From positions 20,679,105-20,743,104 of the forward strand of contig NC_059081.1 in assembly GCF_020497125.1 (NCBI RefSeq): a stretch of 64,000 bases of DNA, in the 5' to 3' direction. Under the pieces are notes generated by a model. The model did not search any database and was not told where the DNA came from. It saw only the letters and a program-made list of their open reading frames with translations. Position 1 is the stretch's first letter. Every line of letters starts with the position of its first letter. The position numbers and the translations under genes were made by a program. Of this stretch, positions 14,333-27,009 are shown in pieces. The stretch comes from Mauremys mutica (Eukaryota > Chordata > Testudines > Geoemydidae).

Positions 14333-17300
14333 AACAAGATACAGGTAAGTAATTTTTCTTCCAGTGTTTGTTGATAGATCGATCAATTGATCTAGATTCA
14401 TTCCACTCTTGGTAACTCAGAAGCAATGATCTAAGGAAGTGAATGCTAAGAGTCTACCTAAAGAGAGACTATATACAGCTCTGCCAAAAAGCGTATCTGA
14501 TATCAATGCTTCTATGATGGAATACTGCTTCATTAAAGTATGAACTCCCCCAAGTGGCAACCTTACAGATGTTTATAACTGGAATAGTTCACAGGGGTGC
14601 TGCACATTCTGTCCAAGCCCTAGTAGAATGAACCATAATCTGATCTGGGGGTTCTAGACTAGCTATATAATAATGGGCTTTAATACAACCCAAAATCTAT
14701 TTAGATAGTTTTAAGGTTGAAACTGGACGACCCTTCATTCTCTCAGCAATTGCTATAAACAATCCTGGGAACGTTCAGAAAGTTTTAGTTCTTTGCAAAT
14801 AAAAGGCAAATAAAATAGGTACATGTATTATTTAATTCAAGTGGAAGTCCATGACCACCTTTGGATGGAATGGATCTGAGAGATATTTTATTTGAATGGA
14901 AAACTGAATACGGTAGGTCAGCCATGAGCGCTTGACGTTCTCCAGTTCTTCTGGCTGACATGACTGTGATTAAAAAGCATCAAGTAATGCAGCAAGGAAC
15001 AGGTTGCTATAGGTTCAAAAGAAGAACAGACAGAAGTACAATGAGGTCCCATTGGGTAGGTGGCTCCTTAATGTGTACAGACACTAGTAAGTCCCCTCAA
15101 AAAATCAGTTATATGAGGATGTTAAAAAATAGAACATCTTCTGACAGCTAGATGATGTATGTGCACAGTTAGCAGCTAAGTGAACCCTAACAGAATGAAT
15201 AGACAACCCTGCATTCTTCAGAGAAAAATAAATAATCTAAAATAATAGGGATTTGGGTATCACAGGAATTGAAATGGCTTTGTTCATGTCAACATATACA
15301 CTTTTTCCACTGTGTCACATAAGTTTGTCAGACAGTAGATGAATACATTTTGAACGGTTGTGGAACACAATGGCTCTAGGAACAACATCCATCCAGTAGC
15401 TGGGTGAGGTTGAGAGATTGAAGTATTCTGCCCTTGTCTTGCATTAATAAAGCTGATAGAAGAAGTAAGGCCCTTGAGGGCTGAACTGACAGCAGAATCA
15501 ATTCCAGGTACCAAAAATGTCTTTGGTGGGTACGAGAAATTAAGATGACCGAGGCCACATCCTGCCTGATCTTTCTTAGCACTCTGGAGATTAAGGGAAT
15601 TAGAGGGTACATATAGAGGAGACTTATTGACCAGGAAGTTACAAATGTATCTGAAAGAGATCCTAGATCTCCCCGAGTAGAAGTTTCGACATGCTGATTT
15701 TGTCCGTTACAAAGAGGTCTGTTGATGGGTAACCCAATTCCTTAAAGATATTCTGTATGACAGAGTCCTTTACTTCCATTCACAATAGACAAAAGAAGCA
15801 AATTTATCTTTTCAGCTAAGATGTTTTCTTAGTGAATCATAGTGAGGGATAGCTGATGATGGATACACCAATTCCATATTTGAATTACCACCTGACACAA
15901 CAGGAATGATATTGCCTTTCACTGTCTATTTATATAGAACATGACAGCTGTGTTGTCTGTCATGATTTTAACTGATTGACTCTGCATATGAAGAAGGACT
16001 GCAACACAGGCTCTGTGAACATGACTGATTCTATTTCTAATACCTAGCAGTCTGATGTAATTGAAGCCCATATTTAATTTCTGAAGTAACAGATGCCAGG
16101 GTCTGGATCCTGAAAAATGGTATTGCTACTTTTGACCTACCCACCAAAATGGTTGTTTCAAAGCCAATGTAGTCTGATGTGTAAAGGATGCTGAGGCAGA
16201 AGTCTCTTCTTTCGAAAATGATGCCTCTTTCTTGGAGGCTCTGCAACTCTTTGAACCCAGCGTATATCTCTGTCTTGAACAAGTATGAAGCTTACTCTGT
16301 TTTCTTTAGGGCCAGGTATGAATACTTTAAGAGATCACAATGTAGCCTATGATTCCTTCAGATGTGAAAGACATCATCAGTTTTCAGGCTAAAAAGGTCC
16401 AGGCTCTCAAAAGCTAGTTCATCAGCCACTGACTGAACTTCATGTGGAAACCCAGATGTTTAAAGCCAGAATGTCCTTCACATGACTACCAATGTGGCCA
16501 TAAATCTAAAAGTGGAGTCAATCACTTCAAGAGACTCTTGGCTAGATGTTCTCATGATTAGTCCTCTCTTTGAAATTAAAGTTAACAAATCCTCTCTCTT
16601 CTTTGGAGGTAGTTTGTCCACAAAAAAAGAAAACTTGTCATAGTTCATAAACTCGTAACAGGCTAGTAAGGTCCAATAGTTTGAAATCCTAAAATGGAGA
16701 CTCATTGAAGAATAAGTTTTGCAGTCAGATAAATCTAGACACTTTTTTTGTATTCTTTTGAAGTCATTTTGTGTTGCTCTTTTAATTTCTCAATAGCTGC
16801 AACAACTACTAAGCAGCCCAGTATCAGGTGTGTATAGATAAATTCGGCTCCTGCAGATGGGACATGATATTTCTTGTTCAATGTCTTTGATGTGGGGACT
16901 GGAGCAGTCTGTGTCTTCCATAAATTCCTGGCAGGTTCATGGCAGTTCCATTCCTGACAGTTCCATGAGAACCGGGAAAGTTTACTGTCCCTTGCATAGT
17001 TGAATGAAACATTGATAAGTTTATGTGAGGATTTTTGAACCTCTTCAAGGAGAATATCTAAAGACTCTTCCACATTTCTTGATCAAATCTTGAAAATATT
17101 TAAAATAGCCCACATGAGATGGGGTCGAGGAAACCACTGCCACATTTGGGCATGAGAATGAAATGGTTGTTGATGTTCCTCAAACTGCAGACGTGGTGCA
17201 CCCCCTTCAGAAGCTTCCCCAGAATGGATATCCTTTTACGGAGTCAACAACAGAGATGTAGCTTGAGAGGCTGTAGCTGAAGATTTTCCTCCAAGGTTGA

Positions 17301-17529
17301 TACAGAGGTGGACTTTCTGGTTTGTATGTACTGCATATGTTCCAAAAGGGACATGCTTGGATATTACAAGGTAACAGCCCAAAGGCCACGGGTAGGTACC
17401 AAGGAATATAAGGTATCTGTAATAGCTGGACCAGGAAGAATCCCTAGACTCTCTTGGTCATCAACAAAGATCACATGAAGGTGTCGTAGGAGAATATATT
17501 GGAGACCCTTATCTGCTTCTCTGTGATTC

Positions 17530-18147
17530 AGGCTATGTCTACACTACACACCACTGGTGGTGGCACGTAGGATATTTCTAACTAAATTCTGCAGTGAAAA
17601 GCAGGCTGGGGGAGACAGCTGGGAAAAGCTTCAGCAGCTCCCCATTGCTGAAGCCTTTCACTGAGGTGAGGAAAGACTCTGACAAGGGGCAGGCAGTAGG
17701 GAAAGGCTGAGCCTTTCCCAGCTACCTCCCCCTGCCAGAGCCTCTCCCTGCAGAGGAGAAAGGCTCCCAACAGATGGGAGTTGGCAGAGCCTTTCCCTCT
17801 GCAGGAGTCTTTCACTATGACAGGGGAGACTCCAGCAGTGGGGAGCTGGCAGAGTCTTTCCTTGCTGCCTCCCTACTGCTGGAGTCTTTCCCTGTAGCAG
17901 GGGAAGGCTCCAGCTGCGGAGAAGCAGCAGGACACAAGACTGCTAACAACAACTGTGTTGACAGGAGGCATGGCTTAGGCAGTTAGAGAGCATGTAGGTA
18001 CATATCTACCTACATCCTTCAGGTGTGTCTTTACTCACCTAAGTCATCCCTTACTGGCTACACTGCTATTTATACTCACACTAAGGGGACTACGTGGATA
18101 TGTATTCTACATGCCGCCGAAAGAAGTGTGCAGGGTAGACATATCTT
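17530..18147. mobile_element. MITE with internal GC-rich minisatellite
   Basis: The ends ggctatgtctacact and agggtagacatatc are inverted copies of the family seen at 4075 and 4412. Between about 17590 and 17930 there are repeated units built from agcctttccc, gctgcctccc and aggctccagcag in both orientations, so the interior is a diverged minisatellite. It interrupts DIRS-A. Open frames here are by-products of the repeats. Confidence 0.6.
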
Positions 18148-19485
18148 CAGCTGAAGACAATAAAGAGTAGTCCACTTGCAAAGGGTTGGGAGAAGGGCTG
18201 ACAAAGCTGGAGTACTAAGCTGCACAGAAAGTCTATGGGCAGTCAAAACTTGGGAGACCCCCAGTATTAAAGATATTTTAGCACCTGGTACTGATGATCT
18301 TATGTTCAGAGCTGTGAATAACACAGGTTTTCAGGCTCCTCAAAAACAAATCTCCTGTTTCCACATATTTAACTGGTACCAAACAGAATGGCAACACAAG
18401 CATCACAGCTAGAGTGGAGAATAAAGGTGTGGAGCATGCCACTGTTGATACCACTGATTTACTCAGTACTGAAAGAAGTGGCAAAACTGTTGCAACATTG
18501 ATGCTACTGCAGCCACTGTAGCAAGCACTGAAACAGTCTGTACCAATTTAGTGTTGGGATGTGGTACCACAGCTTCACTACAGAGATCCTTCAGACTTTC
18601 TACAGTAGTCATACTTGGCCATGGAATCTCCTTAGAATGGAAGCACTGTGAGGAGTTAGATCTTTTCTTAGTGGAGTTTTTTTAAAGAAATCAACTACTC
18701 ACTTTCCCTGAGGACCAGTGCTCTGTTTCTCAGAGACCTTATTCGTCCTACCAGAGACAGAGGTTGTAGTTTTGGATAATGGAACCCTGGAGCTGAAAAC
18801 AAACTGACCAGCGCACTTCAGAGAACTTCTGGTCAGAAACACTGGGTCTCATGCCCAACTCCTGGAGCAGTAAAGAAGAAACATCTGCAAGTGCACTACT
18901 CTGGCTTCTAAAGTCTTTTTTGAGGACTTGCAGATGGTACTTCTGCTATTCTATTATATTATGTGTAACTTTTTACACTGTACTTTCCACTGTAGTATCT
19001 AAACACCTTCCAGAAGTACTTTAAGCAACATGATTACACATCTGTCACATGTTTGTTCTGTATTCCTCACCTTGGGGGAAAAGCACTTGCACAGGAGTGT
19101 CTTGTTCTGGTAGGGTTTTGGTTTGTTTGTTTGTTTTTTTGCTGGGAACATGAGACTGCCTCAAACAGAAAAGGATTTAAGCAATGCTTAAATCCCAGAA
19201 AATTGGGGTTACACACTCTAAAGTTCTGGTACCTGGAAAAAAACATCTATTAGAGTAAAAAACTTAAATTTTCCAAAGGTATGCCAACAGGCAACTAATC
19301 CTACAGCTAACTAACTCACTCTAGATTTAAAAACAACTAATATATACAAGAAGCAAAGAAAGCTAGGTAAAGTAAGTGAAAAAAGACATGGACACTAGGT
19401 AGCTCCGTTCTGCAGCCCAGGGTGATGAGACTGGAAGAGATCACTGCAGCAGAGAAACCTGAGAATCCAAATGCCTCAATGATTT

Positions 19486-20180
19486 TGTGATGGGGCATAT
19501 GCCCCACACAAGCCCATAAAGGGTTAATAGAACCCCAGGGAGGCTGTGAAACAGGCAGCCAATTGGAGAGGACCCTAGAGAGGATGTGCAGGAGATAGCC
19601 AATTGGAGAGGGCTACAAGGAGCGGCCAATCAGGGCCGGGCTGGCCCATATAAGAAGGTCTGCAAAGGGAGAACTGGCTGCCTTGCAGGTGGAAGGCAGC
19701 TAGCACCTTGGACAGAGCAGTCCTAGGCAGGATCAGGGGAGTGAGAGCAAGCTCCCAGCTGATTGCTGGCATGCTGAGGCCCTGAGACAAGGGCAGAGAA
19801 GGTGCTGGGGCTGCAGGGACGTGGCCCAGGGAAGTAGACTGCGGGGTTAGAAGGGACACAGCACGTGGCTGCTATCTACAGAGTCCCTGGGCCGGGACCC
19901 GGAGTAGTGGGTGGGTCTGGGTTCCCCTTTTTCCCTCCATCATCACGGAGGAAGTGGCTGGATAGGGGACTATGGTTAACCCGGAATGGGGGAAAACAGA
20001 GTGTGACACAACCGGAGGGCCATGTCCTGAAGAGGACGCTATGTCCTTTGGGACAACTTGCTTCCTGGAGCAGATGTGCTGGTGGTGAGATGTCACCAGA
20101 TGAGGGCGCACTGGTGAACTAAGCTAATTCCCAGGACAGCCAGCAGGAGGTGCCACAGTGGTAAGTCAAACTCTGTCACA
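19486..20180 (+). mobile_element. Solo LTR, TGTGA...TCACA ends
   Basis: A 695-bp element begins TGTGATGGGG and ends CTCTGTCACA. The start contains a 14-bp palindrome (ggggcatatgcccc). A TATA-like catataagaagg lies near 19647, preceded by CCAAT-type boxes (cagccaattgg, ggccaatcagg), which gives plus orientation. The higher GC content differs from the flanks. No internal coding region is attached. The flanking five bases (gattt and gcttc) match at three of five positions, so a target duplication is only suggested. Confidence 0.7.
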
Positions 20181-20523
20181 GCTTCATTGTTTCCCAGGAC
20201 AGGTCAGACTCAGAGAGACTGTGAGTATAAAAGAACTATTCACTACTGCCCCCAAATTTAAAAAAATACATGGTTTAAATGAACAAAGGTGAGTAATAAC
20301 TGAATCACTGAACTTGCTCTACTGCCAGAGGCAGAACTTTTGCTCTGCAGAAGCGAAGACATGGTCTTGCTCTGGATTTTCTATAGCAATTACATTAAAT
20401 TAATGCCAGCATCTATGCAGACTAGGCACAGCCCATAAATCACAAAATATGGAAGAAGTTACACTCCAGAAAGCTAGATCAGTGTACATGGTTTCTTGAC
20501 TTACATCTGTTTACTGATCAATT
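20181..20523. other. LRP2 intron, unassigned, possibly the rest of DIRS-A
   Basis: The sequence after the LTR could be the 5' end of DIRS-A, but no inverted terminal repeat is visible. Nothing else recognised. Confidence 0.3.
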
Positions 20524-20707
20524 TATCATAGAATCTCAGGGATGGAAGGGACCCCAGGAGGTCATCTAGTCCAACTCCCTACTCAAAGCAGGATCAATCC
20601 CCAGACAGATTTTTGCCCCAGATCCCTAAATGGCCCTATCAAGGATTAAACTCATAACCCTGGGTTTATGAGGCCAATGCTCAAACCACTAAGCTATCCT
20701 TCTCTCA
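20524..20707 (-). mobile_element. tRNA-Lys-type turtle SINE
   Basis: On the minus strand it starts with a tRNA-like head: an A box (tagcttagtggt) and a B box-like stretch (ggttatgagtttaatcc). It ends with a CR1-like tail (cccttccatccctgagattctatgat). This head-tail pairing is the mark of the SINE family of hidden-necked turtles that is moved by CR1-type LINEs. Promoter boxes are decayed. Confidence 0.85.
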
Positions 20708-21039
20708 GCATAAAATTACATCCAGTATAAATGTTACACTGAACAACCATTTAAGTCACAGAATTTGGCTCCGGGACACAATTATTTTGATTAGTTCTGG
20801 ATGAATTATTGCATTTCCAGTCTAGAAATTTTCATTACGTTGCAGAGGTCTCAGTTCTCAGATTTAATCAGGTCCATATTAGCTGAGAAACAGAAATGGA
20901 TTTTGGACTTCTATTATGAAAAAGAAACATTAACCATATTTTAGGGATTTAATGAAGACCGGACACAGTATTTTTTTCTATCTGATCTTACTCTATTTAT
21001 AGTAATACTTCCCTAATTCTAGTAATTACATTGTTATTA

Positions 21040-21174
<135 letters not shown>

Positions 21175-21801
21175 CTAAAAAGGAAAAGAATCAGGTCCAC
21201 TTTTTCACATATGTTTGAATACAAAATATTTGATGGTATTCAAAATACAAAGTAATCACTGTATTTATTATTATTGAAATCAAAAGATGTATTATACTTA
21301 CTGTATATTTATGGAGTACTTACGCATTTTATGTTTCCATATTTCATTTGTAAACATAATCATAATAGTAAACAAAACTGGGAACAATAGCAAACTATGG
21401 TACAGAGAGCAAGAAGTCTCCAGCTGAGACAGGCTTTATTGCTTGAATGTCTGCCAGGTATTTTACACCTGCCAATAACTTGATGTTATCTTGAATTTGA
21501 TGAGATGGGAAAAAGAGAGAGGTGGTATGCTAGATGAAGCTGACTGAGTTATCTCCAGTATATGTACAAGATCACAAATAGCACTCCCTGGTCATTTGGA
21601 ATTTTTTTGCAAAATGGTGAATTTTGTTATCTTGGAGAGTGGAAACTTGTATGATTTTTTTTGCGGCCTTCATTGCCTGGTTTGGTTTTGAACTGCCTGG
21701 TTTTGGTTTGGTTCTGAACACCCTTGAGAAGGACTAGCTGAAGTCTGATCCCAATTGGTGTCAAAATAAAGGGATTTTGTTTCTTCTGCCTAGTTTTTAA
21801 A
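21175..21801. other. LRP2 intron, unassigned
   Basis: No exon or repeat recognised apart from a short tandem of tggttttg-like words near 21680-21720. Confidence 0.4.
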
Positions 21802-21997
21802 TATGTGGAGATTTGCCTATCTCATAGAGCTGGAAGGGACCCTGAAAGGTAATTAAGTCCAGCCCCCTGCCTTCACTAGCAGGACCAAGTACTGATTTTG
21901 CCCCAGATCCCTCAAGTAGCCCACTCAAGGATTGAGCTTACAACCCTGGCTTTAGCAGGCCAATGCTCAAACCATTGAGCTATCCCTCCCCTCTTTC
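21802..21997 (-). mobile_element. tRNA-Lys-type turtle SINE
   Basis: The minus strand opens with gaggggagggatagctcaatg (an A box) and a B box-like ggttgtaagctcaatcc. It ends in the CR1-like tail, with a ctcatagagctggaaggg complement. Better preserved than the copy at 20524. Confidence 0.88.
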
Positions 21998-24900
21998 TAA
22001 GCTTTATTTAAGACCCATGTCAGTCTTTGAAAGAGAACAACAATCAGAACTTGTTTGATTTGAGTGTTCTATTTCCAGGAATGGAGACATAATATCCTTC
22101 TTCTTAACAAATGGTGAGGAAGGCTGATGACACAGAAATGAAGTCAAAGACTATGTCAAAGATGAAATATTTTATGAGATTGTTTTGGCTGAGTGCATAG
22201 GAAAGCATAAGGGCTCCCTAACAGCCAGATGCTATCATGATAGGTATAGGCAAACAATTGCAGAGACTCTTCTCCTGAAAATCCCATTATGATAGCAATG
22301 ATTGATGGGGGGAGATAGCATACCAATGGGACAGCATCATTAAACCAATCAAATTATCATCCTGGGTGGCAGATAATCCCCTAATCAACCAAGGTTCCTG
22401 CCTTTCTAGACAGGAGATGTCTTAACTGAGCTCTAGAAGCAATGTGTAAGGAAGCAACCTAGAAGCAGAAAGGGCAAAGCCTTCCTGTGGTTTGAGTCTG
22501 GGAAAGCCTTGCCTTATAATAAAAGCATAACCTCCTAACATTCTGACGTGTCACAATGATGGGGCCACAATGATCTTCAGATTGTAGGAGGATGGATCCA
22601 TATTGTTCTGGGTCAGAGGAGGCAGAGCACTAGTGCTGTGGAGGGTGGTGGGACAAATGAATTAACTTTTCTCAAAGACACTATCTGTAGTGTTGGGCAC
22701 TTAACAGTCCACTGGGCATGAACTGAAGAAGTTTAGGAGTGGAAGAGAGGTAACCACTCCAAAAAGCTGTCCATTAGCTGAACCATAAACCCTGAGCAAT
22801 CATTCGATTAAAAAAAGTTACACCCATAGCTTTAATGGTTGTTGACCAATATGAGGATCCTCTTGTGAGGATCCTAACGAGTCATTTCCTTTAAAAAATG
22901 TTTTGTTTTCCATTTTGTGGGCAATTCCTCCCAGTATCTGACAAAGAAAATGATGTTCCAAGGTCCTCCCTCCATCTTGGAATTCCACTAGTGATGGAGG
23001 GAGTGTAGATGTGGATTGGAATTTTGAATCATAGCCACTCTGCCTGCATTGTGAGAATTGGGAAATATTTGTATTATTTTTACAAGCATCACATGTTGCT
23101 GTGTGATATTACCATGCCTGAATGCACAGTTAGATCAAAAAGGGGTTGGTTGTTAAAAAACCACACAGAACAGCTGAAACAATAGCTTAGATAAGGAGCA
23201 TTCTTTCAAACAATAGCCAGATTCATAGCTGGGCAGAGGGATTTCTCAGTCACAACCATTAGGAAGGGCTGTTGGGCTAAGAGAGAGATCAAAAAGATGC
23301 CCCCGGCAGAAAGGGAGGGGAGAAATGGTCACCTCAACTTGTAGATGTCACAAGGAGAAACAGAAAGAGCATGCTTCAGGTTGACCCAGAGAGAGACTGA
23401 TTAAGAGCCAGGGTCTACATCAAGCAGGTTACAACAACAGGACAATGAGGGAACCTAAGGCTAAGGCAGGTCCACCGATGGATCTGAGGGGAATGCCAGT
23501 CATGGGTAAGGCAATATGCATATAGAACTACGTTATTTTAAATACACTTCTCAAAAAACATGTGACCTTTGGCCAAAATAAATCATATTTTGTTTCAGAG
23601 AACATGCCTCTGTTACTGTATAATATCACTGTTCACAGTCTCCTTAAAGAAAACTTGCAGATGCTAACCCCTTGGGGCTGCTAGGAATCATGGTTGGGTG
23701 CAATCTGGGGAAAACAGTCAGGGAGTGGTTGGGGTGTGGTGCCCCATCCCAAAGAGAAGTGGAAGCATGGTCCTGTCATTTGAAAGGGGTGCTCTCAGAG
23801 GGCTGGAAAACGGGTATCATCAAGGGCAGCCTGTGCAGAGACTGTGAAATATATTATGGCTTCAGCATCTAAAAGGCTTGTTTCTCTCTTGTTGGTGAGA
23901 TTCATTTCTGCAGAGGGAATACCTCTGCCAGTATTGTGATCACTTCTGAGATGGATTAACAGCTGAGAAATTCATTTTTCTCAAAGTTCACCAGAAATTC
24001 AGACGGGCTACCAGCTAAACCATGTCTCAAACTATAACTATTGTTTCTTGTAAAGGTCATGCAAGAACTAGTCAATCGTCCATGCATTGCAGATCAGAAA
24101 TCTGACTATGAACAGCTGCAACTACCACAGTTAGGAACTGAGATGAGTTTGAAGTATAGAGTGGCACATTGGAAATGCTCCTAAGCATGAATAAAGGACA
24201 GATATTTTTAATGGTCATTTTACACACAGTTGCTCACCTGCTCTAACCATGGGTAAAAGTTGTCTTTTAATGGTGACCACTGTACGACTGAATAAGACCT
24301 CAGCAATCTTAAACTAAACATCCAAACTAATGGGTTGGAGAATGTGAAAGCTGCTCTGAAATTTTCTCTGAAATGCTGAAAAATAAGTTTCTTCCACTTA
24401 ATAAGGGGAGGGATGGGAAAGTGAATTAACCAAGCTTTTTGTGTGAGAGAGCTGAACACAAGACCCTGAAGAAAATGAGATCAACTGCTGTTCATTGGTA
24501 ATATTGCTCCACTAATAATGCATGGGGAATGGGGTGGAGAATACACCTCTGGGATCACAAACTTTCCATTGCCATCTTAGTGTCATCAGCCAGCTTCAAC
24601 CTAAACTTGGATTATTTGGAGATGTATGTCATTTGTATCTTTGGTCAGAAGAAGGTTCTGTCTGAAGTATTTCTGAAGATCCTTGTAATAAGAGGAAAAA
24701 TAGGATATACAAGGCTTACATATAATGTAAAGGAATTATTTTGATTCTTCAGGAATTAAGGTGGTTCCATGGAATCAGAAAAAAAATCTAGTCTTTTAAT
24801 GAAGTGGTAGTGAGTGGTTGCTTGATCTACAAGTTTTACTGCAATGCATTATTTCAGAGTCCAACCTATGTGACTGTCAGTCAAAATGTAGGGAGAAAAT

Positions 24901-27009
24901 GTGACTAAATCAAAGAGAACAATATTAAAAGAATTCAGAGCTATTGGATTGTATAGAATTAGCCAGCCCCCCCGCCCAAAACCCACAGTGATACAACCAG
25001 AGCTTTGGCACAATAGATTACTGCAGTGAAAGCTACACTACCCTCAGTTACCAAATATTTTTTTAAAGTTTGTCTTCAGATTTCTGCTACAGGCATCCTT
25101 AGGGGGCACAGAACAGTCTTCAGATAAAGAAGACTTCTTAAGAAAGGTGACTGAGGCTATATGAATACAAGGCTAAACCCCTCACATTTTGGTAATGGGT
25201 GTAGTTGATTTAAGAATGTGTGAAAAATAGGCTCTGCATCTGGATGTTCCAAGTTCCCATAAAATTTCCTCAGTATCCAGATTGATAGGGAACTGCCTTC
25301 TGCTCATCTCTGTTTATTTTTTCTTTGGATCAGGTAACATGGAAAAGGATACCAGGAATATCAGAGCTTCAACATCTTCAAGAAAAAGTGGCCCAGTTTC
25401 ATTTGGAGGGGGGAGACAGGAAGTGTACTTCTCTGTCCATAAAACATCTCTCCTTCCTGCTCTGAAGCATGGTTCAGCATCCTTATTTCCTCTTGGTCTA
25501 ATTAGTTGTCCCTGTTTCTGGTGAAGGGTAGGGAGAGATTTTAAAGTGGTATTAGCTATGTGATGGTATCCATGATCCTCCCTGCCCGTTGACCTTCTCT
25601 TAGTCTAGGGAAATCCTGGAGGTTTGATGATGGAGGGAGCAGGAATAGGAGGGTAAAAGAACTTAGGAAGGGAGGACAAAGATGCACTGGTTGTATGTGT
25701 GGGAGAAGGAGATGGAGAGGGAGAAGAGCCGATGCTGAAATGGAAAGAGCTGCATAGCAATTTAGTGGGCACTGAATTAAATCCAAACTCCTAGTTCCTC
25801 TCCTTGTGAGCATTTACTGAACAGCTATTAGGCTAGGGAAGCACAGATCTTGCAGGTAGAGGAGAGTAGTTGACCATCTTTGTCAGAGCCTTGCACATCC
25901 CTTTAGTCAGAGCTGTAACCTCACTGTGTCCTAGGTGTCCCCTTCAATGTCTAAGTGAAGGGAGTGGACCTGAGAGATCTCTGATCTCCCAAAAGACACA
26001 GAGAGAAAGAGAGCTATCTAGGCAGGAGGGACAAAAAAGGAGCCTGAAGAGGAAGATATTTCACTTGTTCTGCTGGTTCAGCCCCCCTTTCCTCTTTTTC
26101 AAATCCAGATTACTTTAAAGTCACCATCATCCTGAGGACAAAGGCCAGTAACTTCTCAGAACAGTAGAAGTAGAGCTCAGACTAGTGTAGGCCAGAGGCT
26201 GATGGAAGATGTAGGAGCCAAAATTCAGATGTCCTCTTTGGTTGGAGCTATCTGGGCTCTAGTGTAATAGTGAGGGGGGACTGTTAACTCAAGATTGGTG
26301 GAGACCTGAAGAGAACTGCCAACACCACTCATACAGAAAACTTGTATTTTTGCTTCTGACTGTAATATTGGTGTAGGAAGGAAAGAGAGAAGCAGTGACA
26401 CCTTACCCAAAAGTAATGTGAAGGTTTTTCAGAAGAAGAGAGACACTTCACATCATGTTGTTTGCTATGCTAATAGAATTCATGTACAGTCAAATATTTA
26501 ATGCAAGATGATTAATTTGGTACATACTCCTGTGTGAAATTGAACACCTTCCCTGTGACATTAAGATATACAAGAAGACAGGAAAAAGCATGGCTCTGCT
26601 TACTGCTACTGTTAATTAAAAAATACTACAAAACCTGTCTCAATAGAAATTATCTGATTAGTTCTGAAAGAAATACATCATTTTTTAAAAATGATTTTCA
26701 GAATAAAATCTATGGTAATTAACTATAGATAGATGACAAATAGCTGCAATGATACAAAAATGCTGAAAAACTACCTCTGTCCTTAGCAGGTGTCTGTGTT
26801 TCTATTTATGAAGTTTTGCTCAAAGAAAGACTAAGAATAAAATATTTTGACTTCTAGTATATTTACAATAATTTAGACTAATTATGGATACTTTTAGGTG
26901 TGTATGTTTGCATCATTTACAGTACAGTAAATTTTGGATCTTGTCATAAATTGTGTGAATAGATAAGATAGATAGTAATTAGTCCAAATAATACAGAGAG
27001 AGAGAGAAT
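21998..27009. other. Unclassified old repeat tract in an LRP2 intron
   Basis: About 5 kb without an exon. Parts (24050-26430) resemble the decayed minus-strand text of the DIRS copies elsewhere in the window in style. A minus-strand frame at 25813-25556 has the Pro/Ser/Leu-rich look of a DIRS gag, but I cannot align it by eye. A direct repeat of gaggatcct occurs near 22854 and 22868. Nothing firmer can be said. Confidence 0.3.

Larger units (their letters stand above)
11490..19485 (-). mobile_element. DIRS-A: degenerate DIRS-type retrotransposon with nested insertions
   Basis: Minus-strand remnants occur in DIRS order. Gag is at about 17100-16478 (an SSHKL-type helix, then YDKFSFFVDKLPPKKRE and RFMATLVVM). 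Next come the RNase H region (MTDNTAVMF near 15940-15970; a proline-rich PLIPLISRVLRKIRQD segment near 15560) and a decayed recombinase region down to about 14350. The 3' terminal region at 14350-11490 is split by a solo LTR and a CR1. A segment at 11490-11535 matches the arm seen in the other copies and resumes at 12791. The RT segment between gag and RNase H seems to be deleted. Many stops are present. The 5' limit is uncertain because an LTR sits at 19486. Confidence 0.72.

Noticed and set aside
17582..17986. Overlapping frames in the GC-rich block as a coding gene
   Set aside because: They arise from direct and inverted minisatellite units in a MITE.
20524..20707. A functional tRNA gene
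   Set aside because: A and B box-like words are present, but the sequence continues into a CR1-like tail and the tRNA fold is not preserved; it is a SINE.
22854..22876. Short direct repeat of gaggatcct as a target duplication
   Set aside because: Only a few bases separate the copies, so there is no room for an insertion; probably local slippage.
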